Below are positions 15,320-23,415 of a DNA stretch of 64,000 nt, in pieces. Where the stretch lies: contig JABUMY010000020.1 in the NCBI GenBank assembly GCA_013327885.1, positions 1 through 64,000 on the forward strand, read 5' to 3'. A model generated the notes under the pieces. The model did not search any database. It saw only the letters and a program-made list of their open reading frames with translations, and was not told where the DNA came from. Positions within the stretch are counted from its first letter, which is position 1. Every line of letters starts with the position of its first letter. The stretch is from Flavisolibacter longurius (GTDB taxonomy: Bacteria; Bacteroidota; Bacteroidia; Chitinophagales; Chitinophagaceae). The translations under genes were made by a program, and so were the position numbers.

Positions 15320-15515
15320 AGCCTCCGCAGATTTGTTACGCTATGCCGGGCTGGGTGCACAGATCCTGGTTTCTATCGGCATTGCTGTTTTTGTAGGCCT
15401 CAAAGCCGACAAGTGGCTGAACCTTTCCTTCCCACTGCTGGTATGGCTGCTGCCCCTGCTGGTAGTTAGCGCCATGATTTATAAACTGATCAAAGAAACA
15501 GGAACGAAAAAATGA
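15303..15515 (+). CDS. AtpZ/AtpI family protein
   Basis: A 70-residue protein with two membrane helices (about residues 10-31 and 40-60) separated by the short loop GLKADKWLN. This matches the AtpZ/AtpI family, which assists assembly or Mg2+ supply of the F-type ATP synthase. It overlaps the bactofilin and the next membrane protein. Unusually, the F0 subunit genes that normally follow in this phylum are not here; a SprT-like gene takes that place. Confidence 0.82.
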   Translation: MPKQNKASADLLRYAGLGAQILVSIGIAVFVGLKADKWLNLSFPLLVWLLPLLVVSAMIYKLIKETGTKK

Positions 15516-15916
15516 TTTTACGAAACAGGTTCCGGGATTTTGCACCGGTGGTTTTATTGTTTGTGATTGTCAATGCCGTGGCCATTGCCATGCCCACAAG
15601 ACTGGGTGATGTAAACATCAGCCAGGACCTCTTGCTGGGCGGCAACATCTTTCTGTTTGTGGTGACGTTTTTTTCTTTCCTCATTGCCCGCAAAGGTTTG
15701 CAGAACGAAAATACCAATGCTTTTGTCCGGTCGGTTTATGGCAGCATTATGTTCAAGCTTTTTATCTGCCTGATTGCGGCGTTCATCTATATCGCCATTC
15801 AAAAGAAAGGGCTGAACAAGCCCGCATTTTTTACCTGCATGGGCCTTTACCTTGTTTATACCTTCCTGGAAGTGTCCATCTTAACCCGCATGTTACGACG
15901 CAAGCCGAATGAGTAA
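15512..15916 (+). CDS. Four-helix membrane protein next to AtpZ
   Basis: A 134-residue hydrophobic protein with four predicted membrane segments (about residues 10-28, 42-62, 76-95, 103-125). It overlaps AtpZ by four bases and SprT by eight bases. Proteins of this size and topology lie between atpZ and atpB in related genomes, so an ATP synthase-associated role is possible, but this is inferred from position only. No soluble domain or catalytic motif is present. Confidence 0.65.
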   Translation: MILRNRFRDFAPVVLLFVIVNAVAIAMPTRLGDVNISQDLLLGGNIFLFVVTFFSFLIARKGLQNENTNAFVRSVYGSIMFKLFICLIAAFIYIAIQKKGLNKPAFFTCMGLYLVYTFLEVSILTRMLRRKPNE

Positions 15917-16535
15917 AAAAGAAGCGCACATTTCTGCCCTGCAGCAATACCTTCCGCCCAATACTTACGAGCCTGTGCTGCACTACCTGCAATTTTACAA
16001 AGTGCACCTAACGGTGGCGCGGGAACGTAAATCGATCCTTGGCGATTACCGTCACCGGCACGGACAGCAAACGCACCGCATCAGCGTCAACGGCAACCTT
16101 AATACCTATGCTTTTTTAATAACACTCCTGCACGAGCTGGCCCACCTGCTAACGTTTGAAAAATGGGGGAACCGTGTGGCCGCCCATGGCAAGGAATGGA
16201 AAGCTGTTTTTGGTGAATTGCTGGCGCAGTTTATCCAGCATGATGTTTTCCCGGATGATATTAGGAGTGCACTGCTGCAATCGCTGCACAATCCTGCAGC
16301 CTCCAGCTGCGCTGATGAAGTGTTGCTGCGCACCCTGCGCCGGTATGATGAAAAAGGAGGAAATGCTGTGTTTGTAGAAGACCTGCCTGCAGGAACTTTG
16401 TTTCAAACAAGTGATGGAAGAGTTTTTCAGAAAGGACAAAAAATGCGCAAGCGGTATCGTTGCCTGGAAGTAGCTACCAACCGCATGTACCTGTTTAGCC
16501 CTGTGTACGAAGTACGGCCTGTTGAAACATCCTGA
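15909..16535 (+). CDS. SprT-like zinc metalloprotease domain protein
   Basis: A 208-residue protein with a SprT-like zincin motif HELAH (His75, Glu76, His79) and a third zinc ligand at His93 in AAHGKEWKAVF. The N-terminal helices and the C-terminal beta-rich tail (FQTSDGRVFQKGQKMRKRYRCLEV) match short bacterial SprT-like proteins. Eukaryotic relatives cleave DNA-protein crosslinks, while bacterial roles are less clear. There is no signal peptide. It overlaps the upstream membrane protein by eight bases and ends this operon-like run. Confidence 0.85.
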   Translation: MSKKEAHISALQQYLPPNTYEPVLHYLQFYKVHLTVARERKSILGDYRHRHGQQTHRISVNGNLNTYAFLITLLHELAHLLTFEKWGNRVAAHGKEWKAVFGELLAQFIQHDVFPDDIRSALLQSLHNPAASSCADEVLLRTLRRYDEKGGNAVFVEDLPAGTLFQTSDGRVFQKGQKMRKRYRCLEVATNRMYLFSPVYEVRPVETS

Positions 16536-16621
16536 TGCTGTTTACGGTGCAAAATAGTTGACGGCAGGACAGGCACTTCCTGTAAAATGCCTAACTTAAA
16601 GCCCTTAACTTTTGCCCCCGT

Positions 16622-17968
16622 ATGAAGAAGAACAGCATCCTTTTTTCCCTATTTCTTATTGTACAAACCCTTTCTGCTCAGCAATGGACGCCGCTTTTCA
16701 ATGGAAAAGATCTTAGTGGTTGGAAGCAACTCAATGGCAAGGCGAAATACACCATTGAAAAAGGTGAGATCGTAGGCACTACGGTTTTTGGCGAGCCGAA
16801 TACGTTTTTGGCCACTGAAAAAGACTACGGTGATTTTGTGCTGGAGTTTGAGTTTAAAGTGGACAGCACCATGAACTCCGGCGTGCAGTTTCGCAGCCTG
16901 AGCACACCCGAATTCAAGAACGGCCGTGTACATGGCTACCAGTACGAAATTGATCCTTCCCGCCGCGGGTGGACCGGCGGTATTTATGATGAAGCCCGCC
17001 GCGACTGGCTCTATACCATGGACCTGAACCCCGCTACCAAACCCGCTTACAAGCAAGGGGCGTGGAACAAAGCAAGAATTGAATGCATCGGGAACACTAT
17101 CCGCACCTGGATCAACGGGCAACCCGCCGCCTACGTGGTGGATGATGTAACGGCCAAAGGATTTATCGCTTTGCAGGTACACTCCATCGGCGATAAAAAA
17201 GACGAGGGCCGCCAGATCCGCTGGCGCAACCTGCGCATCCAAACAGGCAACATCAAACCTTCGCCACTCAATAACATCTTTGTGGTCAACCTTATTCCCA
17301 ACACGTTATCCGAAGCGGAAAAAGCCGCTGGTGTTTCTCTTTTGTGGGATACAAAAACAACCACCGGTTGGCGGGGTGCGCATAAAGACAAGTTCCCTGA
17401 AAAAGGCTGGGCCATCCAGGAGGGTACACTCAGCGTACAGCGATCGGGTGGCGGCGAATCCACCAACGGTGGCGACATTGTTACCGAAAAAGAGTTCAGT
17501 GCCTTTGTTTTCCAGTTTGAGTTTAAGCTGAGCGAAGGCGCCAACAGCGGTGTTAAATATTTTGTGACCGAAAAAGAAGCCGCTAGCGGCTCGGCCATTG
17601 GACTGGAATACCAGATCCTTGATGATGCCAAACATCCCGATGCGAAGCTAGGCGTGGTGAACAACCGTACACTGGCTTCCTTGTACGATCTTATTCCTTC
17701 CCTCCGGGAGCCAAGAGCAAGGCGGCCCATTGGCGAGTGGAACCGCGGGATGGTCATTGTTTACCCCGACAACCGTGTGGAGCACTGGCTCAATGGCTGG
17801 AAAGTGCTGGAATACCAGCGTGGTGCGCCTTATTACCATGCACTAGTAGCCCGCAGCAAATATGCGCAGTGGAAAGATTTTGGCCTGGCGCCAAAAGGCC
17901 GCATTCTTTTGCAGGACCATGGGGATGCCGTGTCGTTTCGGAGTCTTAAGATCATGGAGTTGAAATAG
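16622..17968 (+). CDS. Exported double DUF1080 protein (3-keto-disaccharide hydrolase-like)
   Basis: A 448-residue secreted protein with a Sec signal peptide cleaved near residue 20 (LSAQ). It carries two concanavalin-like DUF1080 domains, at about 21-205 and 235-447. Both contain the LFNGKDLSGW / LLWDTKTTTGWRG opening and repeated NSGVQFR / NSGVKYF segments that mark the family. Some DUF1080 proteins hydrolyse 3-keto-glycosides, and the nearby Gfo/Idh/MocA dehydrogenase fits an oxidise-then-cleave scheme. The specific substrate is unknown. A TAACTTTTG sequence just upstream (16606-16614) may be the promoter with a very short leader. Confidence 0.85.
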   Translation: MKKNSILFSLFLIVQTLSAQQWTPLFNGKDLSGWKQLNGKAKYTIEKGEIVGTTVFGEPNTFLATEKDYGDFVLEFEFKVDSTMNSGVQFRSLSTPEFKNGRVHGYQYEIDPSRRGWTGGIYDEARRDWLYTMDLNPATKPAYKQGAWNKARIECIGNTIRTWINGQPAAYVVDDVTAKGFIALQVHSIGDKKDEGRQIRWRNLRIQTGNIKPSPLNNIFVVNLIPNTLSEAEKAAGVSLLWDTKTTTGWRGAHKDKFPEKGWAIQEGTLSVQRSGGGESTNGGDIVTEKEFSAFVFQFEFKLSEGANSGVKYFVTEKEAASGSAIGLEYQILDDAKHPDAKLGVVNNRTLASLYDLIPSLREPRARRPIGEWNRGMVIVYPDNRVEHWLNGWKVLEYQRGAPYYHALVARSKYAQWKDFGLAPKGRILLQDHGDAVSFRSLKIMELK

Positions 17969-18451
17969 TTTGATGTTCGATGTTTATGGTTCGATGTTCG
18001 ATGTTAATTAAGTCAATCAATCGTTTTATATGGCAACCATTTCAAAGTTTGAAGACCTTGAAATCTGGCAGATGGCCAGGTTGCAGACCAATGATTTTGA
18101 TTGGCTGGTGACAAATACACTTTTGGCAAAAGACTATGAACTACGGAACCAGATGAACGCATCTTCCGGCTCGGTGATGGATAATATTGCGGAAGGCTTT
18201 GAACGATCCGGAAACAATGAGTTCAAGCATTTTCTTGTGATTGCAAAAGGTTCCAATGGGGAGTATCGTTCACAACTTTACCGTTGCCTTGACAGAAAAT
18301 ATATTTCAACAGACAAGTTTGAAGAACTCCTTGCAAAAAACAACAAGATTGGAAATAAGATCATGTCATTCATCAACTATCTTCAGCATTCCACCTTTAA
18401 AGGGCAAAGTCGCAAGCCAAAAGACGCTGCCACTTAACATCGAACATCAAA
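17969..18451. mobile_element. Putative small insertion unit: S23-type gene between 14-bp inverted repeats
   Basis: The 14-mer TTTGATGTTCGATG at 17969-17982 begins directly after the DUF1080 stop codon. Its perfect reverse complement occupies 18438-18451, directly after the stop codon of the enclosed four-helix-bundle gene. The left side contains further TTCGATG words (to about 18005), and the right side another copy-like word. The element contains only the four-helix-bundle gene and no transposase, so its mobility would have to be passive or gene-encoded in an unknown way. Confidence 0.5.
18030..18437 (+). CDS. Four-helix bundle protein (S23 / IVP family)
   Basis: A 135-residue protein of the 23S rRNA-intervening-sequence family, a four-helix bundle. 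The opening FEDLEIWQMARLQTNDFDWL, the middle NQMNASSGSVMDNIAEGFERSGNNEFKHFLVIAKGS and the final helix are characteristic. Family members occur inside rRNA intervening sequences or as orphan genes between unrelated genes, and are related to the accessory protein of diversity-generating retroelements. No reverse transcriptase is near. Here it splits a sugar-modification gene set and is flanked by inverted word repeats. Function unknown. Confidence 0.88.
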   Translation: MATISKFEDLEIWQMARLQTNDFDWLVTNTLLAKDYELRNQMNASSGSVMDNIAEGFERSGNNEFKHFLVIAKGSNGEYRSQLYRCLDRKYISTDKFEELLAKNNKIGNKIMSFINYLQHSTFKGQSRKPKDAAT

Positions 18452-18502
18452 CCTCGAACCTGGAACAATTAACAAATACGTCTAACCATAAAATTCGCAA
18501 GC

Positions 18503-19858
18503 ATGTCTTCACGCAGAAACTTCATAAAGAATTCTTCCAAAGCCGCTGCCGGTATCTATCTCGGTGCCCTGGGTTTTAGTGCCAAAAGTTATGGCCGCAT
18601 CCTAGGCGCCAACGACAGGGTAGGCGTGGGTGTGGTGGGCTATTCCGACCGCTTCCGCCAGTCCTTGTTTCCTTCTTTCATGAACCATTACAAGGAGTTG
18701 AATTTTGATATCATTGCTGTTTCCGATATCTGGAAGCTGCGCCGCGAAGAAGGCGGGGCTTTTCTCAAACAAAAGCTGCAGCATGATGTAACGCCGTATA
18801 TCAATAACGAAGAACTCTACCGCAACAAAGACGTGGATGCGGTGATAATCAGCACCGCCGATTTTCAGCACGCCCTGCATACGGTGGAAGCCGTAAGGGC
18901 CGGTCGCGATGCCTATACCGAAAAGCCTTTTGCCGAAACCATGGACGATGCCATTGCGGCCCTCAAAGCGGTAAAGGAAACCGGCAAGATCGTGCAGATT
19001 GGATCGCAGCGAAGAAGCGGTAACAACTATACAGCCGCCGCCGAATTTATCCAGAGCGGCAAGTTTGGTCCTATTACCATGGTGGAGCTTACCTGGAACG
19101 TAAACCAGCCGGGCCGCTGGCGCAGGCCGGAGCTGGTGGCAAAGATCCGGGAGCAGGATACCGACTGGAAGCGCTACCTCATGAACCGGCCTTTTGAAAA
19201 ATGGGATCCACGGAAATATTTGGAATACCGTCTTTTCTGGCCTTATTCATCGGGCATGCCCGGGCAGTGGATGAGCCACCAGATCGATACCGTGCACTGG
19301 TTCTCGGGCCTGGCGCATCCGCGCAGCGTAGTGGCCAACGGCGGCATTTACATGTGGAAAGACGGTCGCAGGAACTGGGACACCACAACGGCTGTTTTTG
19401 ATTACGGCCCGCAGGGGGATGCCACCACCGGTTTCCAGGTAACGTTTTCTTCCCGCATGCACAACGGCGATGAGCGGCCGGCAGAACTGTATTATTCTAA
19501 TGGCGGTGAGCTGAACCTGATTACCAACAAAGTATCACCCGCAGGTGGCCTGCGCAAAGGCCACGCCGATGCCATGGGCATGCAGCCTAATCTTTTGCCT
19601 GAACTGGACCTGGTAAAAGAACAGGTAAAGGTGGTGGCTTCGGCCAATACCGGCGGCGACCCGCTGACCAGTGCCCACGTTCGCAACTGGATGGAGTGTG
19701 TCCGTAGCCGTAAGCAGCCCAATGCGCCGGCCGAAGCGGGCTACAACCATTCCATTGCCTGCATCATGACCAATGCTGCCGTTCGTACCGGGGGCAAAGC
19801 CACCTTCGATGCCAAAAAACAACAGGTGATGGTGGATGGAAAAGTGTTTAAATATTGA
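18503..19858 (+). CDS. Tat-exported Gfo/Idh/MocA family oxidoreductase
   Basis: A 451-residue NAD(P)-dependent dehydrogenase. The N-terminus SSRRNFIKNSSKAAAGIYLGALG is a twin-arginine signal, so it is exported folded with its cofactor. The Rossmann domain shows VGVGVVGYSDR near residues 40-50, then AVIISTADFQHALHTVEAVRAGRDAYTEKPFAETMDDA with the catalytic-lysine motif EKPF. A C-terminal alpha/beta domain follows. Such enzymes oxidise or reduce sugars or cyclitols, often with tightly bound cofactor. The neighbouring DUF1080 and DUF6807 genes suggest 3-keto sugar chemistry in the periplasm. Confidence 0.9.
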   Translation: MSSRRNFIKNSSKAAAGIYLGALGFSAKSYGRILGANDRVGVGVVGYSDRFRQSLFPSFMNHYKELNFDIIAVSDIWKLRREEGGAFLKQKLQHDVTPYINNEELYRNKDVDAVIISTADFQHALHTVEAVRAGRDAYTEKPFAETMDDAIAALKAVKETGKIVQIGSQRRSGNNYTAAAEFIQSGKFGPITMVELTWNVNQPGRWRRPELVAKIREQDTDWKRYLMNRPFEKWDPRKYLEYRLFWPYSSGMPGQWMSHQIDTVHWFSGLAHPRSVVANGGIYMWKDGRRNWDTTTAVFDYGPQGDATTGFQVTFSSRMHNGDERPAELYYSNGGELNLITNKVSPAGGLRKGHADAMGMQPNLLPELDLVKEQVKVVASANTGGDPLTSAHVRNWMECVRSRKQPNAPAEAGYNHSIACIMTNAAVRTGGKATFDAKKQQVMVDGKVFKY

Positions 19859-19918
19859 GTGGTTAGTAGTTTGTGGTTTGTAGTTGAGAGCGATTTGTGA
19901 TCTCAAAAATTTTTGAGT

Positions 19919-20962
19919 ATGATGTTACGTAGCATTATAGCAGGGGTGGCTAGTTTCCTGTTTGCCAGTTCTGAAGCACAGCAGCAAAAAGGCTTTCAGT
20001 TTGTGGAGCGTCCGGCGCAAAAGCAGGTTGATGTAATTTATAACAATCAACTGCTCACCGCCTACACCTTTTATGATTCCAGCCGCAAGCCGGTGCTTTT
20101 CCCCGTCAATACAGTGGATGGGATTACGGTAACCCGCAGTTATCCTTTTAAAATGGTGCCCGGCGAACGTACCGATCACCCGCATCACACCGGCATCTGG
20201 TTTAATTACGAGTCGGTGAATGGTCTTGATTTCTGGAACAATTCCACTGCTATCCCCGTAGAAAAGCGTCACCTGTACGGAACGATCCGGCACAAAGACG
20301 TTGTTCAAAAAAGCAATACTGCAAATACCGCCACGCTGCAAACCACCAGTACCTGGGAGCGGCCCGATGGCAAGGTCCTGCTGAACGAAAACACAACGTT
20401 TCATTTCAGCGTGGAAGGCAGCAGCTTTATTATCGACCGCATCGCTACCCTAACTGCAACCGATACGGTTGTCAATTTTAAAGATGTCAAAGACGGCCTC
20501 GTGGCCATCCGCGTCGCCAGGGAGCTGGAACTGCCTTCGAAAGATGCCACCCGCTTTGTAGACAACCAAGGGAATGTTACCACCGTTGCGGCAACCGACA
20601 ACAAAGGAGTGACTGGCATGTATGTTGCCAGCAACGGCCTTACCGGCGATGCGGTGTGGAGCAGCAAAGGTCCCTGGGTAATGCTAACGGGAAAAAAAGA
20701 CGGCAGGGACGTTACTATCGGGATCATCGATCATCCGTCCAATGTTGGCTATCCTACGTATTGGCATGCCCGTGGCTATGGCTTGTTTGCCGCCAACCCA
20801 CTGGGACAAAAAATCTTCAGCAACGGGAAAGAAGCCCTGGACTTTTCATTGCAACCCGGTGCTTCGGCAACCTTCCGTTACCGCTTTGTGATCCAGTCAG
20901 GCAAAACCATTTCAGCCGACGACATGAACAAGCAAGCGGCAGCTTTCGCGTTGGAGAAATAG
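19919..20962 (+). CDS. Exported DUF6807 (PmoA-like) protein
   Basis: About 347 residues from the ATG at 19919; a TTG at 19913 and an ATG at 19922 are alternatives. It has a Sec signal peptide (VASFLFASSEAQ). The family-typical segment PGERTDHPHHTGIWFNYESVNGLDFWNN is near residue 80, and a second region (GIIDHPSNVGYPTYWHARGYGLFAANPLG) near the C-terminus. The fold is mostly beta, with conserved His that may bind metal. The family accompanies Gfo/Idh/MocA dehydrogenases and DUF1080 proteins in Bacteroidota and Planctomycetota. The molecular role is not established. Confidence 0.8.
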   Translation: MMLRSIIAGVASFLFASSEAQQQKGFQFVERPAQKQVDVIYNNQLLTAYTFYDSSRKPVLFPVNTVDGITVTRSYPFKMVPGERTDHPHHTGIWFNYESVNGLDFWNNSTAIPVEKRHLYGTIRHKDVVQKSNTANTATLQTTSTWERPDGKVLLNENTTFHFSVEGSSFIIDRIATLTATDTVVNFKDVKDGLVAIRVARELELPSKDATRFVDNQGNVTTVAATDNKGVTGMYVASNGLTGDAVWSSKGPWVMLTGKKDGRDVTIGIIDHPSNVGYPTYWHARGYGLFAANPLGQKIFSNGKEALDFSLQPGASATFRYRFVIQSGKTISADDMNKQAAAFALEK

Positions 20963-21073
20963 GCTATCCTTTTCGTACGCTGCTTTCCTTGTTAACCCAT
21001 CTTAAGGCAGAGCTTTGTTTCATTTATAATCGTTTAAACTGCCAAGAGTTTCAACAGTTCGGGTGCTTCTCCC

Positions 21074-21081
21074 TACCTTTA
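21074..21081 (+). promoter_or_regulatory. Candidate -7 promoter box (TACCTTTA)
   Basis: Seven of eight matches to TAnnTTTG, 31 bases before the ATG at 21113. The following bases CTTTAGCC-n2-TTAAA (21077-21091) match the segment at 14475-14489 before another gene. Confidence 0.4.
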
Positions 21082-21112
21082 GCCAATTAAATTTCCAGAG
21101 GCTACCCTAACC

Positions 21113-23002
21113 ATGATAACAAATTTCCAGCTACTGATTGAGTCAATCGGTGATGCCATATTTTTTTTAGACCAGGATGGCTACATCCAGTCTGTCAACC
21201 CTGCTACCACCACTCTTACCGGCTACAGCGAGCAGGAACTGCTGAACCAGCCCCTTGATAAATTATACAACACTGCGGAAGGTGGCTTAAAGGCTGCCTA
21301 TGAAATAGCTACGGCGCAAAAGCAGGGAAAATTTATTTCGGAAGGATGGAAGCTCCGCAAAGACGGAACCCAGTTCTGGGCCGAACTCACAATTTACCCG
21401 GTAAAAGAAGGCGCAGTAATAACTGGCTTTAGCTGTTTGCTGCGCAATGTGTCGGAACGGAAAAAAACAGAGCTGGAACTGCGGCAGAGTGAAGAACGTT
21501 TTCGCCTGATGGTGGAAAGCGTAAAGGACTATGCCATTTTTATGCTTGATCCCACGGGACATATCATGAGCTGGAACGATGGGGCCAAGCGGCTGAAAGG
21601 TTACCATACGAGTGAGATCATCGGCAAGCATTTCTCTATTTTTTATACGGCAGAAGACCTGGAAACGGAAAAGCCAAGGTGGGAACTGGAGATTGCTGTG
21701 GCCACAGGCAAGTATGAAGAAGAGGGCTGGCGTATTCGCAAGAATGGTTCCCTTTTCTGGGCCAATATTGTGATCACGGCGCTGTTCAATCACCAAAACC
21801 AATTGATCGGTTTTTCAAAAGTGACCCGCGACCTCACCGACCGGAAACACAACGACGAAAACCTGCGGCAAAGCGAAGAACGCTACCGTGCCCTGGTAGA
21901 GCAACTGACCGATTACGGCATTTTTATGCTGGACGAAAAAGGCCGCATCACCAGTTGGAACGAAGGTGCCAAGCGAATCAAAGGTTACCTGGCCGAAGAG
22001 ATCATCGGTAAATATTTTTCTATTTTTTATCCCGAAGAAGAGATCATTAACGGTAAGCCGGCTTATGAGCTCAAGGTGGCCAAGGCCGAAGGCAAGTACG
22101 AGGAGGAAGGCTGGCGATTGCGCAAGGACGGCACACGGTTTTGGGCCAACGTGGTGATAACAGCGGTTTACAACAACCAGGGCACGCACATTGGTTTTTC
22201 AAAAGTAACCCGTGACCTTACCGAGCGCAAAGAAGCCGAGCGGGCCCTGAAGCTAAGCTATGAGCGCTACCGTCAACTGGCCACTGAGCTGCGGGAAGCC
22301 AATACCGGCCTGCAATATGCCAACCAGGAACTCGAGCAATTTACTTCCATTGTTTCGCATGATTTGCAGGAGCCGATTCGTACCATCAAAAGTTTTTTAA
22401 AGCTGATCGATATAAAGCTTTCGCAGGGCGAATACACCGACCTCACACTTTACATCCAGAAATCGATTGGTGCTGCCAACCGGATGCGTGAGCTGATTCA
22501 CAACCTCCTGCATTATTCGCAGTTGGCCAAACACGAGGTGATGATGGAACGGATCGCTGTGAACGACGTGGTAAGCGAGGTTCTGCAAAATTTAAAATCG
22601 GCTGTGGAAAGAAGCAATGCCAGCATCATAGTCGACAGTGAAGTGGAGGAATTTGAAGGCGACCGGGTGCAGATCGTACAGCTGATCCAGAATTTACTGA
22701 GCAATGCCCTGAAGTTTACCCGCGACGAAAACCCACAGGTGACCATCCGCTGCCGGCGGGAAGGCAACTATGTTAAGTTTTCCATAGCAGACAACGGCAT
22801 TGGAATTGCAGCATCTGATATGACCAAGGTATTTGAGATCTTTCGGCGCCTGCATACAGACAAGGTTTATCCCGGAACAGGAATTGGGCTGGCCATTTGT
22901 AAAAAGATCGTGGATCGTCACCGGGGGCGGATATGGCCGGAATCAGAGATTGGAAAAGGCACAACGTTTCATTTTACACTGAACGAAGAAGAGGTACAAT
23001 AA
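21113..23002 (+). CDS. Multi-PAS sensor histidine kinase
   Basis: A 629-residue soluble kinase without membrane segments. Three PAS domains lie at about 1-118, 125-250 and 254-380, each ending in the C-terminal motif RDLTDRK / RDLTERK or similar. PAS2 and PAS3 are close duplicates (for example YAIFMLDPTGHIMSWNDGAKR versus YGIFMLDEKGRITSWNEGAKR). The phospho-acceptor is His416 in FTSIVSHDLQEPIRTIKS. The ATPase domain follows, with N-box LIQNLLSNALKFT, G1 DNGIGIAASDM and G2 GTGIGLAICKKIV. Ligand or redox signal unknown. It is followed by its probable response regulator after two bases. Confidence 0.93.
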   Translation: MITNFQLLIESIGDAIFFLDQDGYIQSVNPATTTLTGYSEQELLNQPLDKLYNTAEGGLKAAYEIATAQKQGKFISEGWKLRKDGTQFWAELTIYPVKEGAVITGFSCLLRNVSERKKTELELRQSEERFRLMVESVKDYAIFMLDPTGHIMSWNDGAKRLKGYHTSEIIGKHFSIFYTAEDLETEKPRWELEIAVATGKYEEEGWRIRKNGSLFWANIVITALFNHQNQLIGFSKVTRDLTDRKHNDENLRQSEERYRALVEQLTDYGIFMLDEKGRITSWNEGAKRIKGYLAEEIIGKYFSIFYPEEEIINGKPAYELKVAKAEGKYEEEGWRLRKDGTRFWANVVITAVYNNQGTHIGFSKVTRDLTERKEAERALKLSYERYRQLATELREANTGLQYANQELEQFTSIVSHDLQEPIRTIKSFLKLIDIKLSQGEYTDLTLYIQKSIGAANRMRELIHNLLHYSQLAKHEVMMERIAVNDVVSEVLQNLKSAVERSNASIIVDSEVEEFEGDRVQIVQLIQNLLSNALKFTRDENPQVTIRCRREGNYVKFSIADNGIGIAASDMTKVFEIFRRLHTDKVYPGTGIGLAICKKIVDRHRGRIWPESEIGKGTTFHFTLNEEEVQ

Positions 23003-23004
23003 GC

Positions 23005-23415
23005 ATGAAAATTTACAAGATCATTATTATTGAAAATGATGAGGACGAACAGTTCTTCATGCAGGAAGGTTTTGACAAGGTAGGACTCTTCCAGATACTG
23101 GCAATGTGCCGCAATGGCGAGGAACTTTTTGAGTGGCTGGCCGCTCACCCTATCGTTATCCCGGAGCTTTTTCTTTCGGACCTGAACATGCCCGGCAAGA
23201 ACGGTTACGACATCATTGAAGAAGTAAAAGCACACCCGGTATACTCCGGTATTCCCGTGGTGATCACCTCAACATCCTCTACGCCGGCCATCATGAAAAA
23301 ATGCCTCGACAAAGGCGCAGCCGACTACCTGGTGAAACCTGATACGTTTATCGAATATGAATCTTACGTGCGATCGCTCCACCAGCGGATCGAAGAAAAA
23401 AACCTTGTTAAATAA
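23005..23415 (+). CDS. Single-domain response regulator
   Basis: A 136-residue receiver domain with no output domain. The start at ATG 23005 is chosen because longer in-frame versions overlap the kinase. Acidic pocket residues lie in IIENDEDEQ (10-15), the phospho-acceptor is Asp59 in LFLSDLNMPG, the conserved Ser/Thr is in VVITSTSS (86-92), and Lys111 is in DYLVKP. It probably relays phosphate from the adjacent PAS kinase or acts by protein contact. The stop of the kinase gene is two bases upstream. Confidence 0.93.
   Translation: MKIYKIIIIENDEDEQFFMQEGFDKVGLFQILAMCRNGEELFEWLAAHPIVIPELFLSDLNMPGKNGYDIIEEVKAHPVYSGIPVVITSTSSTPAIMKKCLDKGAADYLVKPDTFIEYESYVRSLHQRIEEKNLVK

Noticed and set aside
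18030-18437. Diversity-generating retroelement
   Set aside because: Only a four-helix-bundle protein is present; no reverse transcriptase or template/variable repeat pair was found nearby.
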